The translations under genes were made by a program, and so were the position numbers. The notes under the pieces were generated by a model. That model was not told the DNA's origin and made no database searches. It saw only the letters and a list, made by a program, of their open reading frames with translations. From the NCBI RefSeq assembly GCF_004359985.1, contig NZ_SMRO01000003.1, positions 914,206 to 978,205 of the forward strand: 64,000 nt of DNA, written 5' to 3'. Source of the DNA: Paraburkholderia flava (lineage in GTDB: Bacteria > Pseudomonadota > Gammaproteobacteria > Burkholderiales > Burkholderiaceae). Of the stretch, positions 1-13,200 are shown piece by piece (the stretch's first letter is position 1; every line of letters starts with the position of its first letter).

Positions 1-1787
1 TCGACCGCGCGCTCGTCGTTGCGCCGACATTGCTCGACGCGCTGTGCAATCGTGGTGCCGCATTGCGTGGCCTCGGCCGCTTCCAGGAGGCGATCCAGAG
101 CTACGATCGTGCACTGACGGTCGATCCGCGATCGTTCGAATCGTATGTGAACCGCAGCAACGCGCTGCGTGAACTGGAGCGCTACGACGAAGCGCTCGCA
201 GGCTACGATCGCGCACTCACGCTTGCGCCGGGCTACGCACAGGTGCTGTCGCTGCGCGGCATGACGCTCGTCGATCTCGGTCGCTTCCAGGAGGCGCTCG
301 CGAGCTTCAATGAAGCGATCGCGAGCCAACCGGATTTTGTCGAAGCGATCTACAACAGCGCGGTCGCGCTGGAACGGCTAGAACGGATGGACGAAGCGAT
401 CGCGCGCTGCGACCGCGCGATCTCGCTCGAGGCGGGTCACGCAAAAGCGTACGCGACGCGTGCGAACGCGCTTGCCCATCTCGAGCGCCGCGACGAGGCG
501 CTTGCGAGCTACGATCGCGCGATCGAACTCGACCCGGGCGTCGCCGAGGTGCTGTGCAACCGAGGCAGTCTGCTGCGTCATCTGCGGCGTCACAACGATG
601 CACTCGATGCGTACGAGGCGGCACTCGCGCTGAAGCCGGATTTTGCGCAGGCGCATTTGAACCGCGCGAACGTGCTGCAGGATCTGAACCGCTTCGACGA
701 AGCACTGAGCGAGAGCGACGCGATTCTTGCCACCGATCCGCGCTATGCGATGGCGTGGTTCAACCGCGGCAATCTGCTGCAGGAAATGAACCGGCCCGAC
801 GAATCGATCAACGCGTACGAGCACGCGATCGAAGTCGATCCTGAATACGTCGATCCGCACTGCGCACTTGGTTTTCTGCTGCTGGCGCGTGGCCGCTTCA
901 CGGAAGGTTGGCAGAAATACGAATGGCGCTGGCGCGACCGCAAGGTGTTCGCGAATCAGCGGGCATTCCCGCAGCCGCTGTGGCTCGGCGACGAACCGGT
1001 CGCGGGGCGCACGGTGCTGCTGCATGCGGAGCAGGGTTTCGGCGACACGCTGCAGTTCGGTCGTTACGCGGCGCTGGTTAAGCAACTCGGCGCGCGCGTC
1101 GTACTCGAAGTGCAGCCGGGTCTCACGACGTTGATGCAGACGCTGCCCGGCGTCGATCAGCTGGTGACGAAGGGCGAAACGCTGCCGCCATTCGATCTGC
1201 ATTGCCCGCTGATGAGTCTGCCGCTCGCGCTGCGCACCGAACTCGAGACTGTGCCCGCGACGGTGCCGTATCTGTCGACTGATCCGCAGCGTGTCGCGCA
1301 GTGGCGCGGTCAATTGGGAGAGGCACGGCGGCCGCGAGTCGGGCTCTCGTGGGCCGGCAATCCGAAGCACGTCAACGACCACAACCGGTCGATCGCGCTC
1401 GCCACGCTTGCGCCGCTGTTCGATCTCGACATCGAATGGATCAGCCTGCAAAAGCAGGTACCCGTCGACGACGAAGCGACGCTCGCGACGCTGCCGCTGC
1501 GTCAGGTCGACACCGGGCTGCGCGAATTTGCCGACACTGCGGCGCTGATCGATACGCTGGATCTCGTCGTGTCCGTCGATACGTCGACCGCGCATTTGAC
1601 TGGTGCGCTCGGCAAGCCTTCGTGGGTGTTGTTGCCGACGCCTTGCGACTGGCGCTGGCTCGCCGAGCGCAGCGACAGCCCGTGGTATCCGCATACGCGT
1701 CTGTTCCGGCAACGCACGCCGAAGGACTGGAGCGACGTGCTCGGCGAACTCGTGCCGGCGCTGCGCGAGTGGTCTGCCGCGCGCTGA
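1..1787 (+). CDS. TPR repeat protein with C-terminal GT9-like glycosyltransferase domain (5'-truncated by window)
   Basis: The reading frame is open from the first bases of the window (translated start DRALVVAPTLL is already a TPR helix), so the true start lies upstream. The first ~290 residues are about eight to nine 34-residue tetratricopeptide repeats with the usual pattern (AxxxLGRFxEAxxxYDRAL). The last ~270 residues carry HAEQGFGDTLQFGRY, GLSWAGNPKH and a late DLVVSVDTSTAHLTGALG block, which resembles the donor-binding region of GT9 (heptosyltransferase-like, GT-B fold) enzymes. I infer a cytoplasmic protein-modifying or glycan glycosyltransferase. It lies 12 nt before a paralogue and just upstream of a giant secreted adhesin, so glycosylation of that adhesin is the natural hypothesis. 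Donor, acceptor and activity are not shown by sequence. Confidence 0.85.
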   Translation, partial: DRALVVAPTLLDALCNRGAALRGLGRFQEAIQSYDRALTVDPRSFESYVNRSNALRELERYDEALAGYDRALTLAPGYAQVLSLRGMTLVDLGRFQEALASFNEAIASQPDFVEAIYNSAVALERLERMDEAIARCDRAISLEAGHAKAYATRANALAHLERRDEALASYDRAIELDPGVAEVLCNRGSLLRHLRRHNDALDAYEAALALKPDFAQAHLNRANVLQDLNRFDEALSESDAILATDPRYAMAWFNRGNLLQEMNRPDESINAYEHAIEVDPEYVDPHCALGFLLLARGRFTEGWQKYEWRWRDRKVFANQRAFPQPLWLGDEPVAGRTVLLHAEQGFGDTLQFGRYAALVKQLGARVVLEVQPGLTTLMQTLPGVDQLVTKGETLPPFDLHCPLMSLPLALRTELETVPATVPYLSTDPQRVAQWRGQLGEARRPRVGLSWAGNPKHVNDHNRSIALATLAPLFDLDIEWISLQKQVPVDDEATLATLPLRQVDTGLREFADTAALIDTLDLVVSVDTSTAHLTGALGKPSWVLLPTPCDWRWLAERSDSPWYPHTRLFRQRTPKDWSDVLGELVPALREWSAAR

Positions 1788-1799
1788 CGGATTCGCTGC

Positions 1800-4061
1800 A
1801 TGCGACGCGAGCAGACCAGCACGCCTTCAGCGTCCGCGGCGATGCCCGGCGGCATCGTGCGCGACGCAATCATGCAGGGCGTGCTGCGCGCGCGACGTCA
1901 CTATCAGGAAGGCGCACTCGACGAAGCGAAGCGCGCGTGCGAAGCAGTACGGGCGCTAATGCCCGACCAGTTCGACGCGTTGCAGGTGTTGGGCCTCGTC
2001 GCGCTCGGTCAGGGCGATCCGGTGACGGCCGAACAATGGATCGCGCGTTCGGTGCGGGTCGATTCGAAGCAGGGCTGGGCGTGGGCGAACTACGCGGTCG
2101 TGCTGAATGCGCAGGGACGTTTCGGCGATGCACTCGAGCCGGCTGATCGCGCGTTGCGGCTCGATGGACGCAGCCTCGCCGCGCGGCTCGCGCGCGCGAA
2201 TGCGTTACTCGGTCTGCAACGCTACGCCGAATGCGATCCTGCTTATGAAGGCGTGCTCGCGCTCGATCCGTCGTCGGCGGAAGCTTGGGCCAATCGCGGC
2301 AAGGCGTTGCTGAAGCTGGGCCGTTTCATTGATGCGCTCGCGAGCGTCGACCGGTCAATTGCGATCGCACCGCGCGTATCCGCGCCGCACGTGAATCGCG
2401 GCAACGCGCTGAGCGCGCTCGGCCGCCACGAGGAAGCATTGCGCAGCTACGACCGCGCGCTCGAATTGCAGCCTGAGGTGGCGGACATCTGGTGCCTGCG
2501 TGGTGTCGCATTGCAGGAGCTTGGACGTGATGCGCTGGCGCTGCATAGCTTCGACACTGCATTGCGGCTCGCACCTTCGCACTTCGAGGCGATACTCGGC
2601 AGCGGTATTTCACACGAGCATCTGCAACATCATGCTGAAGCACTCGCATACTGCGATCGCGCAATTGGGCTGGTCGCGGACGACAAGCGCGCATGGTTGA
2701 CTCGCGGCAACGCGCTGCAAGGGTTGCTGCGCTACGACGACGCGCTGGAGGCATACGATCGTGCGCTTACATTCGATTCGCAGTACGCCGACGCACTCGG
2801 CAATCGCGGCGCCGCGCTGCATATGTTGCATCGCTACGACGACGCGCTAGACAGCTACGAGCGCGCCCTGGCGATCGCGCCGACGCGCGCCGACACGTGG
2901 GGCGTGCGCGGCAATCTTCTGCAGCAGATTGGCCGCTACGACGACGCGGCCGCGAGCTACACGCAGGCGACGCTGCACGAACCCGACTGTGCACCCGCGT
3001 GGTTTCATCGCGGCAGCGCGCTGCAACACATGAACCGTCACGACGAAGCGCTCGATTGCTTTTCTCGCGCGATCGAATTGCAACCGACGCATGCCGAATC
3101 GCTGACAGGACGAGCGATCTGCAAGCTGCTGCTCGGCGATTTCTTGCAGGGCTGGCGCGAGTACGAAACGCGCTGGCTCGATCCGGCCGCTGCGCGCCGC
3201 GCGCGTCATTTCAATTCGCCGCTGTGGTTGGGACAGCACCCGCTCGCGGGCAAGACGTTGCTTGTGCACGCGGAGCAGGGTTTCGGCGATACGTTGCAGT
3301 TTTGCCGCTATGTAAGCGTTATCGCTGCGCACGGTGCGCACGTGGTGCTCGAAGCGCCGACGCAGTTGATGGGCTTACTCGCGACGCTCGACAGCGTCGC
3401 TACGCTGATTCCGCACGGCAAACCGTTGCCTGCGTTCGATTTTCACTGCCCGATGCTGAGTCTGCCGCTCGCAGTTGCCACTGCGGGATGGTGCGACGCC
3501 GAGCCGCTACCGACATCGTCTTATCTGCATGCCGATCCGCAGCTCGTATCGCAATGGCGAGAACGCATCGCGGTTCGCGAAACGGGGAAGCGGTTGCGTG
3601 TCGGGCTCGCATGGTCCGGCAATCCCGACCACACGAACGATCACAACCGGTCGATCGCATTCGCGCAATTCACCGAATGGTTCGCGCTCGACGTGCAGTT
3701 CGTGAGCTTGCAGCAAGTCGTACGTCCCTCGGACAGCGACGCGCTGGCGCAGAGCGGTGCACTGCATTTCGGTGACACCTTGCGCGATTTCTCCGACACA
3801 GCCGCACTCGTCGAATCGCTGGACCTGGTGATTTCGGTCGACACGTCGATCGCGCATCTGGCCGGTGCGCTCGGGCGACCAGTGTGGATGCTACTGCCGT
3901 TCGTCCCCGACTGGCGCTGGCAACTCGCTCGCGACGATACCCGCTGGTATCCACAGGCCACGTTGTTCCGTCAGCGGGCGCCCGGGGATTGGCGCACGGT
4001 GATCGCGCGCGTCGCGGACGCATTGCGCGAACGCGCAGCGGAAACCGAAACGGAAAAATAA
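1800..4061 (+). CDS. TPR repeat protein with C-terminal GT9-like glycosyltransferase domain (paralogue 2)
   Basis: This 753-residue protein has the same architecture as the gene 12 nt upstream: roughly a dozen TPR units (residues ~20-470), then a GT9-like domain (~480-753) with VHAEQGFGDTLQFCRY, GLAWSGNPDH and DLVISVDTSIAHLAGALG. The DHNRSI motif after the G(L)xWxGNP motif is shared by both. The two genes are an evident tandem duplication with different TPR numbers. ATG at 1800 is the first start after the upstream stop. The next gene is the TpsA exoprotein, 228 bp downstream on the same strand. By analogy with HMW1C-type enzymes paired with HMW adhesins (a different family, GT41), a cytoplasmic glycosyltransferase acting on the exoprotein before export is plausible but unproven. 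Confidence 0.87.
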   Translation: MRREQTSTPSASAAMPGGIVRDAIMQGVLRARRHYQEGALDEAKRACEAVRALMPDQFDALQVLGLVALGQGDPVTAEQWIARSVRVDSKQGWAWANYAVVLNAQGRFGDALEPADRALRLDGRSLAARLARANALLGLQRYAECDPAYEGVLALDPSSAEAWANRGKALLKLGRFIDALASVDRSIAIAPRVSAPHVNRGNALSALGRHEEALRSYDRALELQPEVADIWCLRGVALQELGRDALALHSFDTALRLAPSHFEAILGSGISHEHLQHHAEALAYCDRAIGLVADDKRAWLTRGNALQGLLRYDDALEAYDRALTFDSQYADALGNRGAALHMLHRYDDALDSYERALAIAPTRADTWGVRGNLLQQIGRYDDAAASYTQATLHEPDCAPAWFHRGSALQHMNRHDEALDCFSRAIELQPTHAESLTGRAICKLLLGDFLQGWREYETRWLDPAAARRARHFNSPLWLGQHPLAGKTLLVHAEQGFGDTLQFCRYVSVIAAHGAHVVLEAPTQLMGLLATLDSVATLIPHGKPLPAFDFHCPMLSLPLAVATAGWCDAEPLPTSSYLHADPQLVSQWRERIAVRETGKRLRVGLAWSGNPDHTNDHNRSIAFAQFTEWFALDVQFVSLQQVVRPSDSDALAQSGALHFGDTLRDFSDTAALVESLDLVISVDTSIAHLAGALGRPVWMLLPFVPDWRWQLARDDTRWYPQATLFRQRAPGDWRTVIARVADALRERAAETETEK

Positions 4062-4289
4062 AACGGACCGCACCTGTGTCGTTCGCATGGCAAAAGAATG
4101 GCAAAAGGTACGTACGTTTATCAGGAATCCATAGCGCGATATGTCAGTAACATCGTAAATACGACTGCCATCGTCGCTGCGTAACCTCGTCGGGATTTGG
4201 CGGGCTGTCGCGTCCGCTATCGGCCGTGCAGTCGGCGCTGGGTCGCCTGCTGCGCGGTGTCCGCTTATTTGCGCTTCAGGGATTCGACG
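4062..4289 (+). promoter_or_regulatory. Leader/promoter region of the giant exoprotein gene
   Basis: This 228-bp gap precedes tpsA. It is less GC-rich than its surroundings in its first half and contains GTACGTACGT at 4108-4117, a motif that recurs in other intergenic spaces of this locus (23954, 25586, 25748). An AGGGA Shine-Dalgarno-like sequence at 4278-4282 lies about 8 nt before ATG 4290. I see no convincing sigma70 -35/-10 pair, so the promoter itself is not placed. Confidence 0.35.
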
Positions 4290-7200
4290 ATGCGAGCTCG
4301 TAGCTTCAATCAAAAAAACAAGAAGCGCGTTCAGCGCCCCGCTCATCTGCCGCAGTCCGCTTTGCGGCCGCTCTACCACGCGGTTGCGTTGATGGTGGCA
4401 GCCGGCATGTCGGCACATGCGCACGCGGCGGGCATCGTGAATCTCGGCCAGGTCGGCGCGCGAATAGCGGCCACGGGCGTCGGCGGGGCGGGTGGTGGCG
4501 CGGGCATGCCGAATCTTGGCGTGTCGCCGCAGCAGGCGCTGCAGGCGAGCCAGCCGTCGATCCAGAATCTCGGACGTGCCGCGCAAAGCATCGCGGCGCA
4601 GATCGCTGCGCAGCAGGCTGCGGCCGCCGCTGCGGTGGCTGCTGCGAACGTTCCGAACGGATTGGCGACGGGCGGTCTGCAGGTCGCACCGGGCGCGACG
4701 AATAATTCGATGCTGTGGCAAAACGCGAATCTGCCGACGCAGACGGTGGATGCGAACGGCCACGTCGACGTCGGCGTGAAGCAGAACGGCCAGACTGCGA
4801 TTCTCACGTGGCAGACGATGAACGTCGGGCGGCAGACCACACTCAATTTCGATCAGTCCGGCGGCACGCAGAGCAACGGCGCGAACAACTGGGTCGTGCT
4901 GAACCGGATCAATGATCCGTCGGGTGCGCCGAGTCAGATTCTGGGCAATATGAATGCGCAGGGCTCGGTTTATGTGATCAACCGGAACGGGATTCTGTTC
5001 GGTGCGGGATCGCAGGTGAACGTGCATTCGCTGGTGGCGTCGTCGCTTGATTTTCTGAACATGAACGACGCGTTGAAGCAGTCGGCGACGGATGTTCAGA
5101 ACAGTAACAACCAGTTCACTGCGCAGTTGGGTGGGCTTGTCGGTACGCAAACGAGTGATCCGACTGAAGTGCTCGGGCTCGGCAACGCCGTGACGACGAC
5201 CTCGGCAAATGCATATCAGCCGCCCGGCGACATCACAATCGCTCCCGGTGCATCGATCAAGACGAATGCCAACGGCACGGTCAGCGATGGAGGCTTCGTG
5301 CTGATCGCCGCGCCGAACGTGACGAACGCCGGCTCGATCACCACGACCAACGGCCAGACCATCCTTGCCGCTGGTGTCGGCGTGAGCGTGCTGCCGCCGG
5401 CCGCGAATTCGCAACTGCTGCGGCCGCAATTGAGCGGACAGATCCTGTTCAACGGCACCGATGTCACGCCAGCAGGTACGGTTACGAATACCGGCATTAT
5501 CCAGGCGGACAAGGGCAACATCACGCTGCTCGGATCGAACGTGCGGCAGAACGGTGTCGTCGGTGTGACGACCGGTGTCAGCTACCCTGGCAGCATTAAC
5601 ATTTCCACCGTCGACGAAGCGAGAGCGCTGAGTCCCAATGGCACGCGATACCTCGACGCGAGCGGTACCGGAATTGGGCCCGACTCGGTTACCACGCCCG
5701 CGAATCGCCGTGCGGGCCTGCTTTCATTCGGCCCGGATTCCGTCACGACGATCCTGCCGTCCGACGACGGCGAAACCGCGACGTCCAGCCCTACCACTTC
5801 GTTTACGCCAGGCAGCATCACACTGACCGGCCGCTCCATCTGGATGCAGCCCGGCTCGCTGATCGAAGCACCGGGCTCGACCGTATCGATGGCAGCGCTC
5901 GTACAGTCGGGTATCTCGACGACTGCGCCCGGCGACACCGTCGCGCCGGGACGGATCTATCTCGACACCGGCTCGACGATCGACGTGTCGGGGCTCCCGA
6001 ACGTCGAAGAAGCGATGGCGTCGACGCTGGTCACGATTCCACGTATCGGCCAGAACGAGCTTGCCGATTCGCCGTTGCTTCGCAACAGCTTCCTGTTCGG
6101 ATTGAAGAACGTTGTCGTCGACAGCACGCTGTCGGGGACTGGTGCAGATGGCCTGCAATGGGTCGGCAGCCCGATCCTGAATCTTGCGGGCTACGTGAGC
6201 CTGATTCCGCGCTCGGTCGATCAGTTGCTGGTCAACGGCGGCACGATCACGTTAGCAGGCGGCGAAGTGATGACCGCGAACGGTTCATCACTGAACCTGA
6301 ACGGCGGCTACGTACATTACCTCGGCGGCGACGCGGCGACGACGCGCCTCGTCGACTCGAACGGTCTCATCGTGCCGATCGGCAAGGCGAGTCCATTCGA
6401 CAACTACGTGGGTGTTGCGGGTCAGTTCTCGCAGTCGCATGGACGCTGGAAGGTCGTGGAGACCTGGTACAACCCGCTGCTGACCGGCGGCGCGTATCAG
6501 GCGGACTACATCGTCGGCGGCAATGCAGGCACGCTGAACGTGTTCGCCGAGCAGGCGCTCGTGCTGGACGGCAATATCAGTGCGCAGTCGCTTGCGGGCA
6601 CGAAGCAGGTGCAGGGTAATGCGCAGCCTTCGGGCGGCAGTTTTACGCTGGGGCAGAATCCGTTGCTGGCCGATCCTGCGGCTGTTAGTTTGACCGGCAC
6701 GCCTGCGAACGTGATCCTGCAGAACACCGCACCGCAACTGAGCGATCTTGCGCCCGGCTTCGGCGCCGGCACGCTGCTCGACACCACCGCACTCAACGCG
6801 CTCGGCAGCAGCAACCCCGACAATGTGCTCGCGTGGCAGACCGTGCCGGTCGATACGCTGAACGCGGCGGGCATGTCGAATGTCAGCGTGACGGTGGATA
6901 AGGCCAGTGGTGGCAGCATCGTCGTCGCGGCCGGTACGAGCCTGCACGTGCAACCCGGCGGATCGATCAAGCTGACGGGAACGTCCCGTGCGCCGATCAC
7001 CGTGCTCGGCGATCTGATCGCACCATCCGGCAACATCACGCTCGCGCTGGCGGGCAAATTTAGCGGGACGACACCCGCAGACATCACGGTCGGACCGGAC
7101 GCGGTGATCAGCACCGCAGGCCAATGGGTCAACAACGACGTGCAGGCGACTGGCGGCACGACGACGCCCGGCGACAGCGAATACATCAACGGCGGCAGCA

Positions 7201-10200
7201 TCACATTGTCGGTCGATGCGGCGAGCGCGACGCTGCCCGACAAGAGCGTTATCGACACGACCGGTTCGATCGTTCTGCAGCAAGGCAGTGTGCTCGATGT
7301 GTCGAGCGGCGGCATGATGCAGGCGAACGGTCAGTTGCTGATGAGCAACGGCATCGCACAAGGCAAGGGCGGTAGCATCACGCTGTCGACCTACGCGAAT
7401 GGCTACGGCTCCGACACGACGCCGCCGCTGCCTACCACTGAACCGACCGCTGGCCAGATTGTGCTCGACGGCACCCTGAAGAGTCTCGGCTTTTCCGGTG
7501 GCGGCATGCTGTCGCTGCATGGACTCGGTTTCGAGATCGGCGGCGATCCGGCGCTCGCGCCATCATGGGCGACGGTGCTGCCTGCGGACTTCTTCGCGTC
7601 GCAGGGCTTCGGCCAGTACGTATTGAGCGCGGCATACGACGCCGGCATTGCGGCAGGCACGACAGTGCGCGTGACGCAGCAGAACCTGCTACCCGATGCG
7701 GTCGCGCTGCAATCGGCCGTGAGCGGCAGCGACATCATGAGTGGCGGCCTGACGAGTATCGGCGCGCTTGACCCTTATCACCGGCAGGCCACAAACCTGA
7801 CCATGACAGGGGGCGGATATCTTGGGCAGTGGCAAGGAACTGTAATCGGCACGGCAACACATGTGGGGGTGTATCCCGACGTGACCGGTGGCGTAACGGT
7901 CGGCGAGGGCGCGTCGATCGTCGCCGACGCAGGCGCGTCGATCGGACTCGGCTCGCCGACTCAGGTCACGGTGCTCGGCTCGATCGTTGCACCCGGCGGC
8001 TCGATCACACTGAGCGCCGACACCAACCAGGCCTACGGTTTCATGCTCCCCGGCCAGCCAGTGTTCGCGAGTGGTAATGGTTACACGACGCGCAGCCAGT
8101 CTGTATGGGTTGGCCCGAACGCGGTACTCGACGTGTCTGGCGTCGCGCTGACGAATCCGCTCGCCGCACCGGTTCATCTGGGGCAGACGATCGGCGTGCC
8201 GCAGACCGGCAAGATTCTCGCGGGCGGCAAGGTCGTGTTGTCGGACGACGAAGGCTCGGTGATCGTGCAGGCCGGTGCGCGTATTGACGTCTCGGGTACG
8301 TCTGCGAATTTCGATCAGGTGCAGTCGAACGGCACGTATGTGTCTCAGCCGGTATGGAGCGACGCCGGCTCGATCACGCTCGGCGCGGCGAACGGGCTCT
8401 ACTTCAACGGTACGCTCGATGCGCATGGGGGGGCGGCGCTTGCGCAGGGAGGTACGCTGACGTTGCTGCCGGAGCATGTCCCCATCACCACTACGCAACC
8501 GGACGGAACCACAGCCACATCGCCGGGCGCCAGCGCGCTGATCATCCAGCAAAGCGGCGACATCCTGCCGATCGCGAGTGCCCCGGGTGCTGACCTCGGG
8601 ACGTCGAACGGCGCGATCCGCTTCTCTGCCGACCGTCTCGACGGTTCCGGCATTTCGACACTCGTGCTTAGCGGGCCGCCACCGGGTAACCAGCAGCCGT
8701 TGCCGGTCGCATTTGCCGGCGACGTGAACCTGTCGCTCGGCAACGCAGTGATCGTCAACGCATCGCAGATCGTCGCGCTCGCGGCAGGTGCGACGTCGTT
8801 ACCTTCGTCGCTTTCCGGAATCTCGAACATCGGCACGCCGACTGTTCGGATCGACGCGCCGTACGTTGCGTTTGTAGGTCCTTCGACCGTGGCGGTGCCT
8901 ACGCCAGTGCCGATGGCGGCGGGTGGCACGCTACAGGTCGACGCGTCGTTCGTCGATCTGGAAAACCAGTTGCAACTCGGCAACTTCGGTAACGCGACAT
9001 TTGCGAGTACGGGCGATATTCGCCTGTCGTCGACCAATACCGGCGGTACATCAGCGCTGCTGCCCGGCACACTGTTCACCTCAGGCAACGTCACCTTCAA
9101 GGCCGCCGACGTCTATCCAGCGAGTGGCAGCACGTTCGTCATCGCCGCGGTTGCCCCCGTCGACCCGTCGACCGGGAAAGCCGCATCGACAACAGTAACG
9201 TTCCAGTCGAACGGCACCTCCGACGTACCGCTATCGGCAGGCGGCAGCTTGCTCGTCGACGCGACGAATATCGTCCAGGACGGCACCGTGCGCGCGCCGT
9301 CGGGCAGTCTGATCTTTGGTGTCAGCAATGCTGTGGACCCTGCGACGCAAAAGCAGTTCGGTGGCTTGCCGCTCGTCGCGACGCAGTCAGTGTCGCTCGC
9401 GCCGGGCAGCATCACATCGGTGTCGAACGGCAATACGGTGATTCCGTATGGCGTGACCGTCGACGGTACGGAGTGGCAATACAACGCGACGAACGCGTCG
9501 CAGCCGGCGGACGTTACCGCACCGCCTGCGAAACTCGTCAGTGTCAACGGCAGCCAGGTGTCACTGAGCCCCGGCGCCACGATCGACCTGTCGGGCGGCG
9601 GCGATCTGCAGGCATCCGAATGGATCGCGGGCACGGGTGGTAGCCGCAACCTGCTGCAACAGTACAACGTCAGTTTCGCAACCAGTTCGTCGGGCACTGC
9701 GGTACCGGTCAACCCGGGTGCAGCGAACGTCTACGCGGTGGTACCGGGTTATCACGCACCGGTTGCCGCATACGATCCGGTGATCGCGCAGGTCACGCAG
9801 CCGACTTCGACAGGCGGCACGCAGACGGTATCGATGGGCGTCGGTCAGGCAGGCGTCGGAGGAATGGCCGGACAGGCTGTGTATCTGCAGGGCGTGCCGG
9901 GTCTCCCAGCAGGTGTCTATACGCTGCTGCCTGCGCAGTACGCGACGCTGCCAGGCGCCTTCCGCGTAGTCGCTCAACCCAACGCGAGCACGCCTGCTGC
10001 GAACGCCGCGGGCGTACTGCCGGATGGCACCGCAGTGGTCGCGGGCTACACCGTGAATGCGTTGAGCGGCAGCCGCAGTTCGACGCCGACGCTCTTCACC
10101 GTGCAGTCGGGTCCGGTGTGGCAGCAGTATTCGCAGTACACCGAGACGAGCGCGAACACGTTCTTCCCGGCGCTCGCAAGCAAGGCCGGCAACGCGACGC

Positions 10201-13200
10201 CGCGTCTACCGATCGACGGTGGTCAACTGGTGCTCGCCGCTACACAAGGGCTAACGCTCGGCGCGACGCTGAACTCGGCGCCGGCGACCGGCGGTGCACC
10301 GGCTAACGTCGACATCGCGTCGCAGGACATCCAGATCGTCGGCAATGGCGAGGCGGCGTTGTCGGGCTATCTGCAGATCGACGCAGGCCAGCTCGATGCG
10401 CTCGGCGCAGGCAGCCTGCTGATCGGCGGCACGCGTACGCAGACGACGAGCGGCATCACGATCAACGCGCTCGCGAACAGCGTCGTCGTGAGCAACGATG
10501 CGTCGTCGCCGTTGAGCGGTCCCGAGATTCTCCTCGTCACGAAGACTGATCCGACCGGCACCGATCCGAACGCATCGCGCGGGCTCGATATCGCGGCCGG
10601 CAGCGTGATCAACGCGACGGGCAGCTATCCAGCTGCGGCGGATCAGTCGATCACGATCGGCCAGAACGCGAACACAACAACAGGCGCGGCTGCGATCTCG
10701 GGCGACGGCGCATTGCTGCGCGTATCGCAAGGCGCGCAGGTGCTGGTCACGCGCAACGACGTGACCGGCACCGTGCCTGGCTTGCTGACCGTCGGCGCGG
10801 GTGCGACGTTGTCGGGCGGTCAGTCGCTGACGCTCGATTCGTCGGGCGATCTGCGCGTCGATCCGACTGTCGCGTTGTCCGGCAAGGCGATCGCGGCCGA
10901 CGGTTCCGCGATCACGTTCACGGATCGCACTGATCCCGGTGCAGCGAACCTGCCCGGTTTCGTGATCGGACCGAACACGCTCGCGCAACTCAGCAACACG
11001 ACCCAACTGACGTTGCGCAGTCGCAGCGCGATGACGTTCACCGGCAACGAGAGCATTACGTTCGGACCGAACGTCGATTTGAGCGCGCCGACCTTCGCAA
11101 GCGATGGCGGTTCGGTCGTGCTGAACGGTCAGCAGATCGCATTCACGAACGAACTCGGCACGACGGTGCCGGCGAGCACGGGCGGCACCGGCACGCTGAC
11201 AGTGAACGCGAAGGAGATCGACTTCGGTACGGGCAGCAAGGGCGTCAGCGGCATCGGTGCGGTGACGATGAACGCATCGAGCGGCATCGTCGGGCAGGGC
11301 AGCGGATCGTTCGATTTCGGTGCGGCGCCGGTGACGTTCGCCGCGCCGATCTATCTCGCCGATACCGGCTCCAAAGAGGCCGTGACCACGACCGGTGTGC
11401 TGAACCTGAATGCGGCTGGCGGCACCGCGACGACGCTGAAGCCGCTCGGTGGTCAGCTGTCGTTCACTGGTGGCACGCTGAACGATAACGGCGCGACGAT
11501 CGCTGCGCCGGCCGGTAACGTGAATCTCGAAGCAACGACCGGCGACCTGAATGTGGGTGCGGGTTCACTCGTCAGTTCGGCAGGTGTCGCGTTGCAGTTC
11601 TTCGATGTCACTGCATACGCTCCGGCTGGTGCAATCAAATTAACGGCCGATGCGGGCTCGATCAACGTGCAGCCGGGGGCGACGCTCGACTTCTCGGGTG
11701 CAGCCGGTGGTGGCGCGGCGGGCAGCGTCACGTTGTCGGCTCCGTCACAGACGGTGCAGCTTGGCGGCACGCTCAAGGGTGCGGCGGCGGCGGGCTACCT
11801 CGGTGGCTCGTTCTCGCTCGAGACCGGTGGCGCAGTGGATCTCGACGGCCTCGCGAAGACGCTCGCGGCGAGCGGTGTCAACGATGGAATTTCGGTTTGG
11901 ACGAAGGCGGGTAACCTGACTTTGTCCGCGGGCAACACGCTGACGGCGCACCTTGTTCAACTGACTGCCGACGGCGGCTCAGGTGGGCCGACTACGGCAA
12001 GCGGTAACGTGCAGGTGCTGGGGACGATCAATGCCGCCGGCAACGCAGGTGGCGAGATTGACCTGTATGGGCGCAGTGGTGTCGACGTCGAAGGCTCGTT
12101 GATCGCTACCGGCTCTAATCCGAATCAGCGCGGCGGTACCGTTAATCTCGGGACGACCGGCACACCCGATACCGTCGGCGGTGTCGTGCAGTTGAACCCG
12201 ACGTATGGATACGAGGACGTGTCTGCGGCGAACTCCGGCACGATCACGCTCGGCAATCGCGCGAAGATCGATGTGTCTGGTGGGACGGCTGGCGGGCTGT
12301 CGGGCGGTACAGTTAATTTCCGCGCACCGTTGCTCTCGAACGGTGATGTGAACGTGACGCTTACGCCGGGGACGTCGACGGATGCGCCGGGCGTGCAGAT
12401 CGTCGGCTCGCGCGCGACAACGCTCGAAGCGTACGCGGTGTGGAGTACGACCGATCCGGGTAGCGGTCCGAAGCATTTCGATTCGATCGTCGATCCGGCG
12501 GGGTGGTACGACAGTAACGGCAATCTGCTTGCTGGGACTTTCACGGATCAGAGCGGCAAGACGATTGCGTACACGCCGGGCAGTATGAACGCTGTTGACC
12601 TCGCTAACGCGCTGCAGAACGACTACTTCACGCCGACCACGCCGAACGCTGACCATCAGACGTTCTACGGTTATCAAAGCGGCACGACGAACACGCCCGG
12701 CACGCTGATGGGCTTTGTCGAGAATCCGGGCTTTACGTTTGAGAATCGCTTCGCAGGCGTCGCGAATTTTCATGCGATGCCGGGTATCGAACTCGATAAC
12801 CCGAGTCCTGCGATCAACAACGGCGATATCTCGATCAAGACGAACTGGAATCTCGGTGCGGGTAGTTCGCCGACGAATCTCGCATTCCGTTATGAAGGGC
12901 AAGGGCCCGACATTACGTTCCGTGCGGAACACGATGTGCAGGTGGATGCGAGTCTGACGGATGGGTTCTTTCAGATTGCGAATCCGACGCAGCCGGGGGT
13001 GCAGACGACGACGGTTACGGTGACGATTACGCCGCCGTCGGCGAGTAGTTATCACGACGCGTATTTCACGTTGGCGTACAACCCCTACTATAAGTACGGT
13101 CCAGCCTACGGTCCGAAGTACAACAGCAAGTACAGTCTTAGTGCTATATGGGGCGCAGTTCTGGCCAAACCTGCACCTGCATCCACGTTTGCATCGAATG

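Noticed and set aside
3891..5429. 512-codon minus-strand frame across the end of the second TPR gene and start of tpsA
   Set aside because: It spans two real genes and their spacer antisense, with biased composition and no domain.
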